64,000 nucleotides of DNA from assembly GCA_014872785.1 (NCBI GenBank), contig WKFJ01000036.1:1-64000 (forward strand). The letters are read 5' to 3'. Each line of letters begins with the position of its first letter. Positions within the stretch are counted from its first letter, which is position 1. The stretch comes from Alteromonadaceae bacterium (GTDB lineage: Bacteria > Pseudomonadota > Gammaproteobacteria > Enterobacterales > Alteromonadaceae). Shown piece by piece: positions 1-9,363 of this stretch. The notes beneath the pieces are model-generated. The model was not told where the DNA came from and searched no databases. It saw only the letters and a program-made list of their open reading frames with translations. A program made the position numbers and the translations under genes.

Positions 1-62
1 AGCCTAGCGTGTAATCACGTTGCGTTCGTTTAGTCTTTGATTTGTATGGAGTAGTCATAATT

Positions 63-93
63 CGTCCTAAATGTGTAAACACATTTCAGGACG
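63..93. other. Imperfect hairpin near the window start
   Basis: The arms gtcctaaatgt and acatttcaggac pair around a short AAC-containing loop with one bulged C. No T-run follows on either strand, so it is not a standard terminator. It may be a transcript-end structure of a gene lying left of the window or a protein-binding site. Bases 1-62 hold no gene I can support. Confidence 0.4.
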
Positions 94-110
94 GGACAGG
101 GCAATAATGA

Positions 111-138
111 AAAAAGCCAGGATAGAACCTGGCTTTTT
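111..138. terminator. Bidirectional rho-independent terminator after slmA
   Basis: An AAAAAGCCAGG arm, a 6-base loop (ATAGAA) and a CCTGGCTTTTT arm form a perfect 11-bp stem that ends in a T-run on both strands. It lies 23 bases past the slmA stop codon. It probably ends the coaBC-dut-slmA transcript and any transcript coming from the left. Confidence 0.8.
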
Positions 139-161
139 GGTCATTATGCAATCCAAACCCT

Positions 162-749
162 TTAGAAAAAACGCTCCTTCAAAAATTTCCACTGGGCGTT
201 AAATCCTTCGGTAGGTCGGTAACTAAACTCAGAACGAACAAACTGGTTGATTCGACCATCTACGAAACTTATCAATATATTGGCGATAAGGGTTTCTTCA
301 GCGGGCAGTGCCTTGCCTTCACGCAATTTGCGCTCGCGTAATACTTGGCGAAGCTGAGTTTCTAAGCGCTCAAACAATTGTGCGATTCGCGTGCGCAATC
401 TTTCCTGCTCTCCCTGCAACGCATCACCGTTCAAAATGCGTGTTATGCCCGGGTTTTTCTCGGCAAAACCGAGAATCAAATGCATGATCAATTGACAGCG
501 ATTAGCGGTATCTTTTTCTTCTTCGATGATCTTGTTTATACGAGAGAACAGTGTTGTTTCAATAAATTCGATCAAACCTTCAAACATTCTTGCTTTACTT
601 GGGAAGTGTCTGTAAAGGGCGGCCTCTGAAACTCCCACCTTCTCTGCTAACTTAGCGGTGGTGATACGCTGTCCATGATGCGTTTCCAGCATCACAGCAA
701 GACATTGAAGGATTTGGGCTTTGCGGTTGTTCTTTCTAGTGGAAGGCAT
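162..749 (-). CDS. slmA: Nucleoid occlusion factor SlmA (TetR family)
   Basis: This 195-residue TetR-family protein matches the length of known SlmA (about 198). SlmA binds specific DNA sites on the nucleoid and blocks FtsZ ring formation over unsegregated chromosome. The N-terminal helix-turn-helix (residues about 25-50, with [19 protein letters not shown]) is typical, followed by an all-helical ligand and dimer domain. The ATG at 749 is chosen because an AGGA ribosome-binding site lies 8 bases upstream and the N-terminus [10 protein letters not shown] matches the family. A longer frame reaching 794 would run into dut. It is the last gene of coaBC-dut-slmA, 16 bases after dut. Confidence 0.92.
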   Translation of the reverse strand: MPSTRKNNRKAQILQCLAVMLETHHGQRITTAKLAEKVGVSEAALYRHFPSKARMFEGLIEFIETTLFSRINKIIEEEKDTANRCQLIMHLILGFAEKNPGITRILNGDALQGEQERLRTRIAQLFERLETQLRQVLRERKLREGKALPAEETLIANILISFVDGRINQFVRSEFSYRPTEGFNAQWKFLKERFF

Positions 750-765
750 AATTGATCCTGACAGT

Positions 766-1221
766 TTAGTGGGTTCCAGATGAGCCAAAGCCACCTTGGC
801 CTCGTTCGCTCTCTGTAAACGCTTCTACAACTTCAAGTTTAGGCTGCAGAACGGGTAAAATAACGAGTTGAGCAACACGTTCACCTGGCTGAATTTGAAC
901 CTCTTCATTGGAGCGATTCCACAAAGACACCATTAATGGTCCCTGGTAATCAGAATCGATTAAACCCACCAGATTTCCCAGCACTATTCCTTTTTTATGA
1001 CCTAATCCTGAGCGTGGGAGAATTGTCGCACACAAGCCAGGGTCAGCAATATATATCGCCAATCCAGTAGGCACTAACTCAGATTGTCCAGGTGCAAGGG
1101 TAAGTGCTTCATCAATGCATGCGCGAAGATCCATACCTGCCGATCCTGGAGTGGCATATTCCGGGAGAGGATACTCAGACCCAATTCTCGAGTCTAAGAT
1201 TTTAACGTCAATTTTGCTCAT
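766..1221 (-). CDS. dut: Deoxyuridine 5'-triphosphate nucleotidohydrolase (dUTPase)
   Basis: It hydrolyses dUTP to dUMP and pyrophosphate, which keeps uracil out of DNA and supplies dUMP for thymidylate synthesis. All five motifs of the trimeric dUTPase family are present in its 151 residues: [34 protein letters not shown] and the C-terminal [11 protein letters not shown] lid. The start overlaps the coaBC 3' end by 14 bases, suggesting translational coupling. The coaBC-dut-slmA order is common in gammaproteobacteria. Confidence 0.97.
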   Translation of the reverse strand: MSKIDVKILDSRIGSEYPLPEYATPGSAGMDLRACIDEALTLAPGQSELVPTGLAIYIADPGLCATILPRSGLGHKKGIVLGNLVGLIDSDYQGPLMVSLWNRSNEEVQIQPGERVAQLVILPVLQPKLEVVEAFTESERGQGGFGSSGTH

Positions 1222-2416
1222 TGTTGTAACGTTCGATAATTATTTCTAGTAATTGTTTTGCTTGTTCACTTTTACTGGATTTAGGCAGTGATTGCTCGCC
1301 ATCAGCCCAATAGACGGTGAGCGCGTTTTGGTCACTGTTAAAGCCGATATCCTTTTGCGAAACGTCATTAGCTGCAATTAGCTGGAGTTTCTTACGCTGT
1401 AATTTGTCACGCGCATATTGTGCGACATTTTGCGTCTCAGCAGCGAACCCAACGGTGAAGGGAGCGTTCTCATTTGCGGCGACGGTGGCCAGAATGTCGG
1501 GATTTCTAACAAAAGTGAGTGTTAACTCAATATTACTTTTTTTAATCTTATGGTCAACTGATTCTGTTGGGCGATAGTCCGCAACAGCGGCACATCCAAT
1601 GAATATGTCGCAGTCATCTATTTGGTTCATTACCGCATCTAACATTTCTTGTGCGGTGTTCACTTTGTCTATGTGACTGACTTCTGGAAAGTCAATATTT
1701 ACCGGACCCGATACCAGTTTTACATTGGCTCCCATTTTTTGCGCAACATCTGCAATCGCAAAGCCCATTTTCCCTGAGCTGTGATTACTCATATAGCGCA
1801 CCGGGTCAATGTGTTCGCGCGTAGGCCCTGCAGTAATAACAACCGTTTTACCTGATAGCGTCTGCTGTATTTGCCGCGTTTCAGCTAAAGCCATAGCGAT
1901 GTCTTCGGGTTCCATCATACGACCTGGACCAACATCACCACATGCTTGCTCACCTTGGTCTGGACCCAGGAATGATACGCCACGCGCACGCAAAACCTCG
2001 AGATTTGCTTGCGTTGCAGAGGCCGCCCACATCTGTTGATTCATCGCGGGGGCTAAAACAATTGGGGCTGAGGTTGCCAGGCATAATGTGGTGAGTAAGT
2101 CGTCTGCAAGACCATGAGTTAACTTTGCCATTGTGTTGGCTGTGGCAGGCGCTATTAGCAACAGATCTGCCCAACGTGCCAGCTCAATGTGACCCATTGC
2201 TGCTTCTGCTGCAGGGTCGAGAAGATCATCAGAAACTGTATTGCCGGATACCCCTTGCAACGCAAGAGGACTGACAAAGGCCTTTGCAGATTCTGTGACC
2301 ACAACCCTAACATTTGCACCTTGTGCTTTTAGTTTCCTTACTAAGTCCGGTGTTTTGTAGGCGGCGATACCACCCGTAATCCCCAATAAAATGTTGGTAT
2401 TGGTCAGTGCTGTCAT
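1208..2416 (-). CDS. coaBC: Bifunctional phosphopantothenoylcysteine decarboxylase / phosphopantothenate-cysteine ligase
   Basis: This bifunctional enzyme carries out two steps of coenzyme A synthesis: CTP-dependent joining of cysteine to 4'-phosphopantothenate, then FMN-dependent decarboxylation. The N-terminal CoaC half (about 1-190) has the flavoprotein start [13 protein letters not shown], the substrate motif PAMNQQMW and the active-site cysteine in ACGDVGPGR. The C-terminal CoaB half has [23 protein letters not shown] and the KIKK motif. The ATG at 2416 gives 402 residues, as in the family. The frame continues to 2467, but that extension is not conserved. It is divergent from radC. Confidence 0.96.
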   Translation of the reverse strand: MTALTNTNILLGITGGIAAYKTPDLVRKLKAQGANVRVVVTESAKAFVSPLALQGVSGNTVSDDLLDPAAEAAMGHIELARWADLLLIAPATANTMAKLTHGLADDLLTTLCLATSAPIVLAPAMNQQMWAASATQANLEVLRARGVSFLGPDQGEQACGDVGPGRMMEPEDIAMALAETRQIQQTLSGKTVVITAGPTREHIDPVRYMSNHSSGKMGFAIADVAQKMGANVKLVSGPVNIDFPEVSHIDKVNTAQEMLDAVMNQIDDCDIFIGCAAVADYRPTESVDHKIKKSNIELTLTFVRNPDILATVAANENAPFTVGFAAETQNVAQYARDKLQRKKLQLIAANDVSQKDIGFNSDQNALTVYWADGEQSLPKSSKSEQAKQLLEIIIERYNNEQN

Positions 2417-2580
2417 TCTTTGTTTTTTATTGAAATGATTAACCTGATAGATTAGGTTATCACACAAGCATGGAGCTTGCTGTTAAATTGCGATTAAAAA
2501 GCACCGACTTTAGTCTTAATAATTTGTCAAAAGTCAGTGATTTAGAAAAATTAAATATATTCATTACAAGGATTGTATTG

Positions 2581-3255
2581 ATGAAGATAACTGAATGGCC
2601 TAGCAAAGATCGGCCGAGAGAAAAATTGATCTTACAAGGAGCCACGGCCTTATCTGACGCTGAGCTTCTTGCCATCTTTCTACGCACCGGTACTGTGCAA
2701 CATAACGTTGTTGAGCTTGCTAAAACAATACTCACGCACTTCGGTTCCTTGCATGCGTTGTTTGCGTCCAATATTGATGAATTTAGTTTGCTGCCAGGAC
2801 TGGGCAAAGCCAAATATGCCCAACTGCATGCAGGGCTAGAAATGGCTAAACGGTATTTGCAAGAGCAGTTGAGCGAGCAGCCACATTTTGTTGATTCTGA
2901 ACAAACTAAACACTTCGTTGCATTACAACTAAGGCGCTACACACGCGAGGTCTTTGCAGCCCTTGCTTTGGATGCCCAGCACCAGTTGCTTCACTTTGAG
3001 GTGTTATTTTCGGGGACTATCGATAAAACGGCCGTATACCCTAGGGAAGTCGCGAAATTTGCTTTAGCCCACAATGCGGCAGCTATTATTGTGGCGCATA
3101 ACCATCCTTCAGGAGTCGCAGAGCCCAGTGTTTCCGATCAACAAATTACTACCGCATTACAAAATGCTTTAAAGTTATTGGATATTCGTTTACTGGATCA
3201 TTTAGTAGTGGGAATTGGTAGCACAGTATCTCTCGCAGAGAGAGGTTTTATATAG
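2581..3255 (+). CDS. radC: RadC family protein (JAB/MPN domain)
   Basis: This 224-residue protein has an N-terminal helix-hairpin-helix-like region (LLPGLGKAKYAQL) and a C-terminal JAB metal-binding domain with HNHPSG and a downstream Ser/Asp, the JAMM zinc-site pattern. RadC was once linked to repair, but its biochemical role is not settled. The ATG at 2581 follows an AAGGA site and starts with MKITEWPSKDRPREKL, the conserved family N-terminus. The frame is open from 2470, but that upstream part looks non-coding. It is divergent from coaBC and upstream of rpmB. Confidence 0.93.
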   Translation: MKITEWPSKDRPREKLILQGATALSDAELLAIFLRTGTVQHNVVELAKTILTHFGSLHALFASNIDEFSLLPGLGKAKYAQLHAGLEMAKRYLQEQLSEQPHFVDSEQTKHFVALQLRRYTREVFAALALDAQHQLLHFEVLFSGTIDKTAVYPREVAKFALAHNAAAIIVAHNHPSGVAEPSVSDQQITTALQNALKLLDIRLLDHLVVGIGSTVSLAERGFI

Positions 3256-3341
3256 CGCAACGAAGCATCTATCTGGCTCAACAATAGTGATTTTGCAGTA
3301 ACGACTAAATCGGAAAATGCGATCAAAAAAGCAACTTTTAC

Positions 3342-3370
3342 TTGAATCACATATTTATTTACTGTATAAA
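3342..3370 (+). promoter_or_regulatory. Sigma-70 promoter of rpmB-rpmG
   Basis: TTGAAT (3342-3347), a 17-base spacer and TATAAA (3365-3370) closely match the -35 and -10 consensus. A GC-rich stretch (GTGCGCCC) follows at the expected start site, as in growth-rate-controlled ribosomal promoters. The leader to the rpmB start is about 80 bases. The stringent-control idea is inference. Confidence 0.7.
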
Positions 3371-3458
3371 GTGCGCCCTCTTGTATGAGCGTCTGCTGAT
3401 TCCTTAAAAGTTTTTTAAATCAGCAAGTAGTAAAGTATTAAATTTGGAGACAATGACA

Positions 3459-3695
3459 ATGTCCAGAGTATGTCAAGTAACTGGCAAGCGCCCTGCGGTA
3501 GGTAACAACCGCTCACACGCGAACAATGCAACGCGTCGTCGCTTCTTGCCAAACCTACACTCTCACCGTTTTTGGGTTGAGACTGAAAATCGTTTCGTGA
3601 AACTACGCGTTTCTACCAAAGGTATGCGTATCATCGATAAAAAGGGTATCGACACAGTTCTAGCTGATATGCGTGCCCGCGGCGAAAAAGTATAA
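3459..3695 (+). CDS. rpmB: 50S ribosomal protein L28
   Basis: This 78-residue basic protein starts [20 protein letters not shown], the L28 signature, and is full length for the family. It is part of the large ribosomal subunit near the E site. The start at 3459 is preceded by GGAGA 8 bases upstream. The frame also holds an in-frame ATG at 3444 that lies in front of that binding site and is not used. It is followed 12 bases later by rpmG, the usual pair. Confidence 0.98.
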   Translation: MSRVCQVTGKRPAVGNNRSHANNATRRRFLPNLHSHRFWVETENRFVKLRVSTKGMRIIDKKGIDTVLADMRARGEKV

Positions 3696-3707
3696 GGAAT
3701 CAGAGTC

Positions 3708-3863
3708 ATGCGCGATAAAATTAAATTAGTATCTACAGCTGGCACTGGCTACTACTACACGACAGACAAAAACAAGCGTAATATGCCGGGCAAAATGGAG
3801 ATCAAAAAGTTTGATCCTAAAGTTCGCAAACACGTGCTTTTCAAGGAAGCAAAGATTAAGTAA
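3708..3863 (+). CDS. rpmG: 50S ribosomal protein L33
   Basis: This 51-residue protein begins [19 protein letters not shown] and ends [10 protein letters not shown], matching proteobacterial L33. It has no cysteines, so it is the zinc-independent (C-minus) type. An AAGGA site lies upstream in the 12-base gap after rpmB. A terminator follows 23 bases after the stop, closing the two-gene operon. Confidence 0.98.
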   Translation: MRDKIKLVSTAGTGYYYTTDKNKRNMPGKMEIKKFDPKVRKHVLFKEAKIK

Positions 3864-3886
3864 ATCTTTTTCGTTTTTGTCTCCCG

Positions 3887-3913
3887 AAAAACCCGGTGCT
3901 TGCCGGGTTTTTT
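3887..3913 (+). terminator. Rho-independent terminator of rpmBG
   Basis: AAACCCGG and CCGGGTTT arms surround a TGCTTG loop, followed directly by a T-run. It is a GC-rich hairpin with a U-tract just after rpmG. Confidence 0.85.
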
Positions 3914-4000
3914 GCGTTAGATCCTCGCAAGACTACCCCCTATCCCGATTTGTGTTAGGGTAAGCGCAATCTTCGAATTTTCTAGAAAGTCAGTTTATCT

Positions 4001-4456
4001 ATGCTTCGACTTAGTCAGCGCGCCTGGAACAATGTTCTGATATTCGCCATGCTATTCATGGTGTATTTGTTTGCGGTAAGTAACAATCTCATTAATAACG
4101 ATGATGTTAGCCCCCAATCTGAACCATTGCTGCCGCCTTACAGCGTTATTATGAAGTTAGATTATGGATATGTTGCCATCGAACGAATTGGACAAGACTG
4201 GCGGATTAGCAGCGAGCGAGAATACTCAGTAGAATCTATCACGCCGTTGGTGTCAACTTGGGAGTCATTACAGGTATTATCTGTATCAGTTGCACCTACA
4301 TCTAACCCCCATATTGTGGCGATGCTGGTGGCCGGTGAAAGTGCGCCGCGAATCTATCAGGTATTTGAAGAACCTTCAGGCACTATTTTGCGCTACCGAG
4401 ATACGTTTTTTGCTGTCCAAGGTGTCAATCTAAAACAACTTATCCCGGCTAACTAA
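4001..4456 (+). CDS. Conserved hypothetical membrane-anchored protein
   Basis: I do not recognise a family. The 151 residues begin with one hydrophobic helix (about 12-28, NVLIFAMLFMVYLFAVS), most likely a signal anchor that leaves a periplasmic domain of about 120 residues rich in beta-prone stretches. There are no cysteines and no catalytic motif. It lies between the rpmBG terminator and the convergent mutM, with only 5 bases between the two stop codons. It is likely a single-gene unit. Confidence 0.7.
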   Translation: MLRLSQRAWNNVLIFAMLFMVYLFAVSNNLINNDDVSPQSEPLLPPYSVIMKLDYGYVAIERIGQDWRISSEREYSVESITPLVSTWESLQVLSVSVAPTSNPHIVAMLVAGESAPRIYQVFEEPSGTILRYRDTFFAVQGVNLKQLIPAN

Positions 4457-4461
4457 GCAGA

Positions 4462-5283
4462 CTATTTTTGACACTGCGGGCAGAACACAGAACTGCGGTT
4501 ACTAATGCGTTTTTCTTTTAAAGTAGCTTCGCAAGTCGGGCAGGGTTCGCCCTTACGGCCGTATACCAAGAGCTGCTGAGCAAAATAACCGGGTTTGCCG
4601 TCGCCTCCAACAAAATCCCGCAAGGTAGTTCCACCTTGTTTAATGGAACGCTCGAGAATTCGTTTGGCGTCTTCGGCAAACAATTGATATTGCTTACGTG
4701 TCACTTTTCCCGCTGCTCTATCCGGTCTCACGCCCGCTGTAAAAAGAGCCTCGGAGGCGTAAATATTCCCTATGCCCGTTACCACTTCCTGATCCATTAC
4801 AAACTGTTTCACGGCACTACTACGTTTGCGTGATTTGGCGAACAGGTAGTCACCATCAAAAGCGTCGGATAGTGGCTCAGGCCCCAAATGTGAGAGGAGT
4901 TTGTGCTCGAGAGGGGCTTCGGGCAACCATATTATGCAGCCAAAGCGACGTGGGTCTGAATAACGTAAGCTAATGTCGTTAAACACCAGATCTACGTGGT
5001 CGTGTTTAAGCGGTATTTCAGTTCTAGGTACGATACGCAAACTACCTGACATGCCTAAATGAACCAATAACGCTTGATCGGTATTGTCATCAAAATAAAA
5101 CAAAAGATATTTGGCTCGGCGTTCGACCGAGGTCAATAGCTTACTTTGTAATGTTTCTTTTAAATCTGACGGAACAGGCCAGCGAAGGTTGGGATTCCTA
5201 ACAATGACATCGTCAACGCGCTTTTGCTGTATATGCGGTGATACACCGTGCTTGGTGGTTTCGACTTCGGGTAATTCAGGCAT
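4462..5283 (-). CDS. mutM: Formamidopyrimidine-DNA glycosylase (Fpg/MutM)
   Basis: It removes 8-oxoguanine and ring-opened purines from DNA and cuts the abasic strand by beta,delta-elimination. The N-terminus MPELPEVETT carries the catalytic Pro2 and Glu3. The conserved Lys lies in VERRAKYLLFYF, the helix-two-turn-helix in GIGNIYASEALF, and the C-terminal zinc finger (CPTC ... CPQC) is intact. At 273 residues it has normal length. coaD lies 17 bases upstream on the same strand, a common pairing. Confidence 0.97.
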   Translation of the reverse strand: MPELPEVETTKHGVSPHIQQKRVDDVIVRNPNLRWPVPSDLKETLQSKLLTSVERRAKYLLFYFDDNTDQALLVHLGMSGSLRIVPRTEIPLKHDHVDLVFNDISLRYSDPRRFGCIIWLPEAPLEHKLLSHLGPEPLSDAFDGDYLFAKSRKRSSAVKQFVMDQEVVTGIGNIYASEALFTAGVRPDRAAGKVTRKQYQLFAEDAKRILERSIKQGGTTLRDFVGGDGKPGYFAQQLLVYGRKGEPCPTCEATLKEKRISNRSSVFCPQCQK

Positions 5284-5300
5284 GTAAAACGCGGGTCTAG

Positions 5301-5828
<528 letters not shown>

Positions 5829-5883
5829 TTAAGCATATTAAAATAGTTTAGGTTTATTACCTGCACCACTTAATTGCTGTTTA

Positions 5884-7290
5884 TTACCATCTAAAAAAAG
5901 CTGAGACGCGGTGGTAGTCATCACCCGCAGCGTCTTTACCATAGGTTCCTTCGACCCCCCAAAATCCATACTGGTTAGCAAAGGAATAACGGGCTTGCAC
6001 TTGGTAGGTATCTTCAATGCGCCTTTCGGTTAGTTGGTCAACTTCCTGCCCACTTACCCTTAATGCCATTAACTGATTATTTATTAATTCCCAGTCGAGC
6101 AGTAAATGGTGAGTCTTTGCGCCTGGTGCGAAGCGAGTGCCAAACTCGTCTGCACTCCAATGCCCCAGAATGTCATTGTCGTTACTGAAACCCTTTTGGT
6201 AAAAAGAGGATTGATACCAACCGGCATCTCGGTCTGTGTACTCGTAGCGGAATGAAATATTGTCGAACAAGACTGGCATGAAAAAGCCTACCGAACGCGC
6301 ATTTGCGGTATAACGCGATCCTAACTCATCTCTACTTTCAGCGGTTGCAAATTCAGCGTATATCGAAATTGGTGTTAGCCAATTGTTGTGAAATTTGGTT
6401 GATACTGCGGTTTGCTGGTAGCCTTCATCGCCGTTATCGAAAGCGCCTTTTTGACCCAATTGAGCTGGGGCTGTCCAAGTCAAAAAGGCATTCTGTAAAC
6501 TCTGTTCTCGCTGCCCTCCACCATAAAGATAGGTTCTGCTTAAACCTACGGACCAACTTTCCAAAGGACTCGCGCTAATGTGCAGTCCAGTAAGCTTTGG
6601 GCGTCCCCTTTCAGCGACTCCATCTTTGACAATTCCTGCCACTTTTTTAAGTTCAGAGTAAAACGCTTCGTATCTAAAATCCCAACCACCAATAGGGGTA
6701 GAATTGCTAAAGGTCAAAGATGGTGAGTTTTCAGCATTGGTGCTAATTAACATGGCGGAATCTTGAAACGGCGAGAACCAATGCTCTCTAAACCCTAAAT
6801 CAAGCTGCAAAAATTCAGTTCCCAATCCGATGTGCGTATTGGTGGCAGCGCGCCCACTTTCGTCGCTGTATATGCCGCCGCCAGCAACGTAAAAGTACGG
6901 GCTAAAAAACGCATGACCGGCACCAGAAATTTCGACGCGGGTTTGGTGTTCAATGCCTCTGTTATTCTCTAAGGTACGCTTGTTGTCGTCACTGGTGGAG
7001 AGCGCAATGCCACGGTGCGTGATGGCCACTTTTTTAGTATATCGAGACAGGTACCCAGATAAGCGCGAATAAAGCAGTGGGTGCGATTCTCTAATTTCCG
7101 GAAGACGTAGCAGAAGCTCGGATGCTTTGTAGGGTTTAGCAAGCGGTGTTTGTCCGGTGATAGCAATTAACTTTTGTAATTGCAATTCAACTTCTGGCGC
7201 GATGTTGAGAGGTAAATAGGGGGATAAACCCTTCGCATTTGCTGTAAATGACGCAGAAATACACAACGCTAAAACAGTGCGACGCAACAC
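5884..7290 (-). CDS. Capsule assembly Wzi-family outer-membrane protein
   Basis: A signal peptide (RRTVLALCISASFTANA) precedes about 440 residues of alternating beta strands ending in an aromatic residue (AFFRW), as in outer-membrane barrels. The stretch LGFREHWFSPFQDSAM and the overall layout fit the Wzi family, which helps retain capsule or surface polysaccharide. The GTG start at 7290 is preferred because AAGGGA lies 7 bases upstream; an in-frame ATG at 7311 is possible. No capsule synthesis genes lie nearby, so the substrate is unknown. It is divergent from nhaA. Confidence 0.8.
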   Translation of the reverse strand: MLRRTVLALCISASFTANAKGLSPYLPLNIAPEVELQLQKLIAITGQTPLAKPYKASELLLRLPEIRESHPLLYSRLSGYLSRYTKKVAITHRGIALSTSDDNKRTLENNRGIEHQTRVEISGAGHAFFSPYFYVAGGGIYSDESGRAATNTHIGLGTEFLQLDLGFREHWFSPFQDSAMLISTNAENSPSLTFSNSTPIGGWDFRYEAFYSELKKVAGIVKDGVAERGRPKLTGLHISASPLESWSVGLSRTYLYGGGQREQSLQNAFLTWTAPAQLGQKGAFDNGDEGYQQTAVSTKFHNNWLTPISIYAEFATAESRDELGSRYTANARSVGFFMPVLFDNISFRYEYTDRDAGWYQSSFYQKGFSNDNDILGHWSADEFGTRFAPGAKTHHLLLDWELINNQLMALRVSGQEVDQLTERRIEDTYQVQARYSFANQYGFWGVEGTYGKDAAGDDYHRVSAFFRW

Positions 7291-7454
7291 TATACATTCC
7301 CTTTTGACCATTGACTCTGGCAGTCTATCAGCTTTAATCCATATAAACAGACCGTTTGTAAAACTTCTTCATATTTTTGTCGTTGTAAAATAAGGATCTT
7401 TTAGGCAAAAATACACGTACATTGTTTTTGGAATAAATGTAAGGAACGTCATTA

Positions 7455-8660
7455 ATGTCCACTGCTCAAGAAAGTCCAAGCTTTATAGAACAGTTTTTGA
7501 AACAAGAATCTGCGGCGGGTGTTTTGCTGATGTTGGCAGCTATTAGCGCCATTATCATTGCCAATACCCCTTTGTTTGGTTTTTACAACCTACTCATTGA
7601 TACGCCTGTAGTGATGCAAATTGGGGCGTTAAAGATAGATAAGCCACTGTTATTGTGGATCAACGATGGCTTAATGGCCGTTTTCTTTTTGCTAGTTGGC
7701 TTAGAGTTAAAACGCGAGGTGTTGGAAGGCGAGCTATCCAATCCGGCAAATATTATGTTTCCTGCGATAGGCGCTGTGGGTGGAATGGCCGTTCCCGCTG
7801 CTGTGTATGCCTATTTCAACTGGGGCGATGACATCGCCATGAAAGGTTGGGCAATCCCTGCTGCAACTGATATTGCGTTCGCTCTGGGTATTTTAGCCTT
7901 GCTAGGGTCTAGAGTGCCTGTAAGTTTGAAGATATTCCTAACCTCGCTTGCCATATTCGATGATGTTGGCGCGATCGTCATTATCGCTGTTTTCTACACA
8001 TCTAAAATTTCACTCACTGCACTTGTGGTTGCGGCAGCGTGCTGTGTCTTATTGTGGTTTATGAACGCGCGTAAAATTTCCAACCTTTGTCGCTATTTAC
8101 TCATTGGGCTTGTCATGTGGGTGGCCATGCTTAAGTCGGGGGTGCATGCTACGCTTGCGGGGGTAATTCTGGCCATGTTCATTCCTATCAAAGACTATCA
8201 AAACCCTGAAAAGTCACCGCTTAAGAGCCTAGAACACGACTTGCATCATGCCGTTGCGTTCATCATTCTTCCTGTGTTTGCTTTTGCTAACGCTGGCATT
8301 AATGTCACAGGAATGACCATGGATCAGGTATTTCACCCTGTACCACTTGGCATAGCGCTGGGATTATTCGCCGGTAAGCAAATCGGTATTTTTGGTTTGT
8401 GCTGGCTTGGCCTAAAAATGGGTATTGCTAAACTCCCTGACGGTATGAATTTAACTAGACTTTACGGCGTGTCACTGTTGTGTGGTGTTGGTTTTACTAT
8501 GAGTTTGTTTATTGGTTCGTTGGCATTTGAAGAAACCGGAGAAAACCTGTTATTTGATGAGCGTCTGGGCATCATCATCGGATCTCTTATGTCTGGCGTC
8601 GTGGGATTCTTTGTATTGAAGTTCTCGCTGCGTAACGACCCCTATCCTGACGCTAAGTAA
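7455..8660 (+). CDS. nhaA: Na+/H+ antiporter NhaA
   Basis: This 401-residue inner-membrane protein has about 12 hydrophobic segments. It exchanges Na+ for 2 H+ to control sodium and pH. The paired aspartates of the transport site are in LAIFDDVGAIVI, and the third conserved aspartate is in PAATDIAFALG. The N-terminal FLKQESAAGVLL helix and the C-terminal GVGFTMSLFIGSLAF are family hallmarks. An AAGGAA site lies 10 bases before the ATG. It stands alone, with a hairpin just after it. Confidence 0.96.
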   Translation: MSTAQESPSFIEQFLKQESAAGVLLMLAAISAIIIANTPLFGFYNLLIDTPVVMQIGALKIDKPLLLWINDGLMAVFFLLVGLELKREVLEGELSNPANIMFPAIGAVGGMAVPAAVYAYFNWGDDIAMKGWAIPAATDIAFALGILALLGSRVPVSLKIFLTSLAIFDDVGAIVIIAVFYTSKISLTALVVAAACCVLLWFMNARKISNLCRYLLIGLVMWVAMLKSGVHATLAGVILAMFIPIKDYQNPEKSPLKSLEHDLHHAVAFIILPVFAFANAGINVTGMTMDQVFHPVPLGIALGLFAGKQIGIFGLCWLGLKMGIAKLPDGMNLTRLYGVSLLCGVGFTMSLFIGSLAFEETGENLLFDERLGIIIGSLMSGVVGFFVLKFSLRNDPYPDAK

Positions 8661-8668
8661 AGACTAAC

Positions 8669-8694
8669 GATGCGGCTCGGTGAGAAGCCGCATC
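8669..8694. terminator. Hairpin after nhaA
   Basis: Perfect 9-bp arms GATGCGGCT and AGCCGCATC enclose an 8-base loop, 8 bases after the nhaA stop. There is no clear T-run on the plus strand and only a weak one on the minus strand. It is probably the transcript end between two convergent genes, but not a textbook terminator. Confidence 0.5.
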
Positions 8695-8700
8695 TATCTC

Positions 8701-8732
8701 AGTTCTTAGTTAATTCAGTTCTTAGTTAATTC
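8701..8732. repeat. Perfect 16-bp tandem duplication at a gene's 3' end
   Basis: The unit agttcttagttaattc occurs twice without gap (8701-8716 and 8717-8732). It spans the stop codon of the minus-strand gene ending at 8715, so the last codons are repeated downstream of the stop. It looks like a recent slippage duplication with no effect on the protein. Confidence 0.85.
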
Positions 8733-9152
8733 AGCTTCTAGTTTTTCATATCCCTCTAATTTGTATTTGCAGATATATTCAGGTGTTTTTAACAAAGAAT
8801 TGGCGTAGATAAAGCCATAAACACCGGTTAATACAATGCTTGGCGCAACAGTCGCCCATAAATCAGGAGTGGAATTGATAACATTCAAGGCAATCACCAT
8901 CACGGCTTGAAATGCCAAAGGTGGCAACACGGCTAGTTGCGGTCGCTTGTGACATTTCATTTTACTCAACGTCCAGTTTAAAAACGACGTAAAGGTGACT
9001 GTCATCATTGCACTGTATGTGCCCTGCAACACCGCACTCCTTATAATAAGTAATTGATCGTCGCTGGCCATGGAGTTGACCCACCAAGACCAAGCACTGT
9101 AGAAGCTAAATGCCACTAAAGCAGAGATAAGTGCACGCGTTTTTGCTGTCAT
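8715..9152 (-). CDS. Hypothetical inner-membrane protein
   Basis: The family is not recognised. The 145 residues contain four likely membrane helices: near residues 7-27, 40-60, 75-95 and 100-120. A charged C-terminal tail follows (KYKLEGYEKLEAELTKN). The ATG at 9152 has an AAAGGTG site upstream; a longer frame to 9218 would collide with the DUF2256 gene that ends at 9211. It lies directly downstream of the photolyase pair on the same strand. Confidence 0.7.
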   Translation of the reverse strand: MTAKTRALISALVAFSFYSAWSWWVNSMASDDQLLIIRSAVLQGTYSAMMTVTFTSFLNWTLSKMKCHKRPQLAVLPPLAFQAVMVIALNVINSTPDLWATVAPSIVLTGVYGFIYANSLLKTPEYICKYKLEGYEKLEAELTKN

Positions 9153-9210
9153 TGTAAACACCTTTGTCTGTCGTTCACAGAGCATAGACCAACATTGCGT
9201 ATAGTCTATT

Positions 9211-9363
9211 TCACCCAAGCATTTCTGGTGTCTTTATGCCGGTCGACGCGCACCTTTTGCTACAGTACTTAACGTTTTCCCAGTTATTGCGCCATTTTTT
9301 GCGCCAATTAAATGGGCGTTCGCATACGGGACAAACTTTAGAAGGTAAATGTTGCTTGCGCAT
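9211..9363 (-). CDS. DUF2256 small zinc-finger-like protein
   Basis: This 50-residue frame starts [20 protein letters not shown] and continues RKKWRNNW, then YCSKRC. The two Cys pairs (CPVC and CSKRC) and the tryptophan-rich linker are the DUF2256 pattern. The gene overlaps the 3' end of the iron-sulfur photolyase gene by 26 bases in another frame. From memory, DUF2256 genes often sit next to photolyase or cryptochrome genes; their role is unknown. The Cys arrangement suggests zinc or iron binding. Translational coupling to the photolyase gene is likely. Confidence 0.8.
   Translation of the reverse strand: MRKQHLPSKVCPVCERPFNWRKKWRNNWENVKYCSKRCASTGIKTPEMLG

Noticed and set aside
2460-2813. 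117-codon minus-strand frame over radC
   Set aside because: It overlaps the radC coding start and the radC upstream region; no family features.
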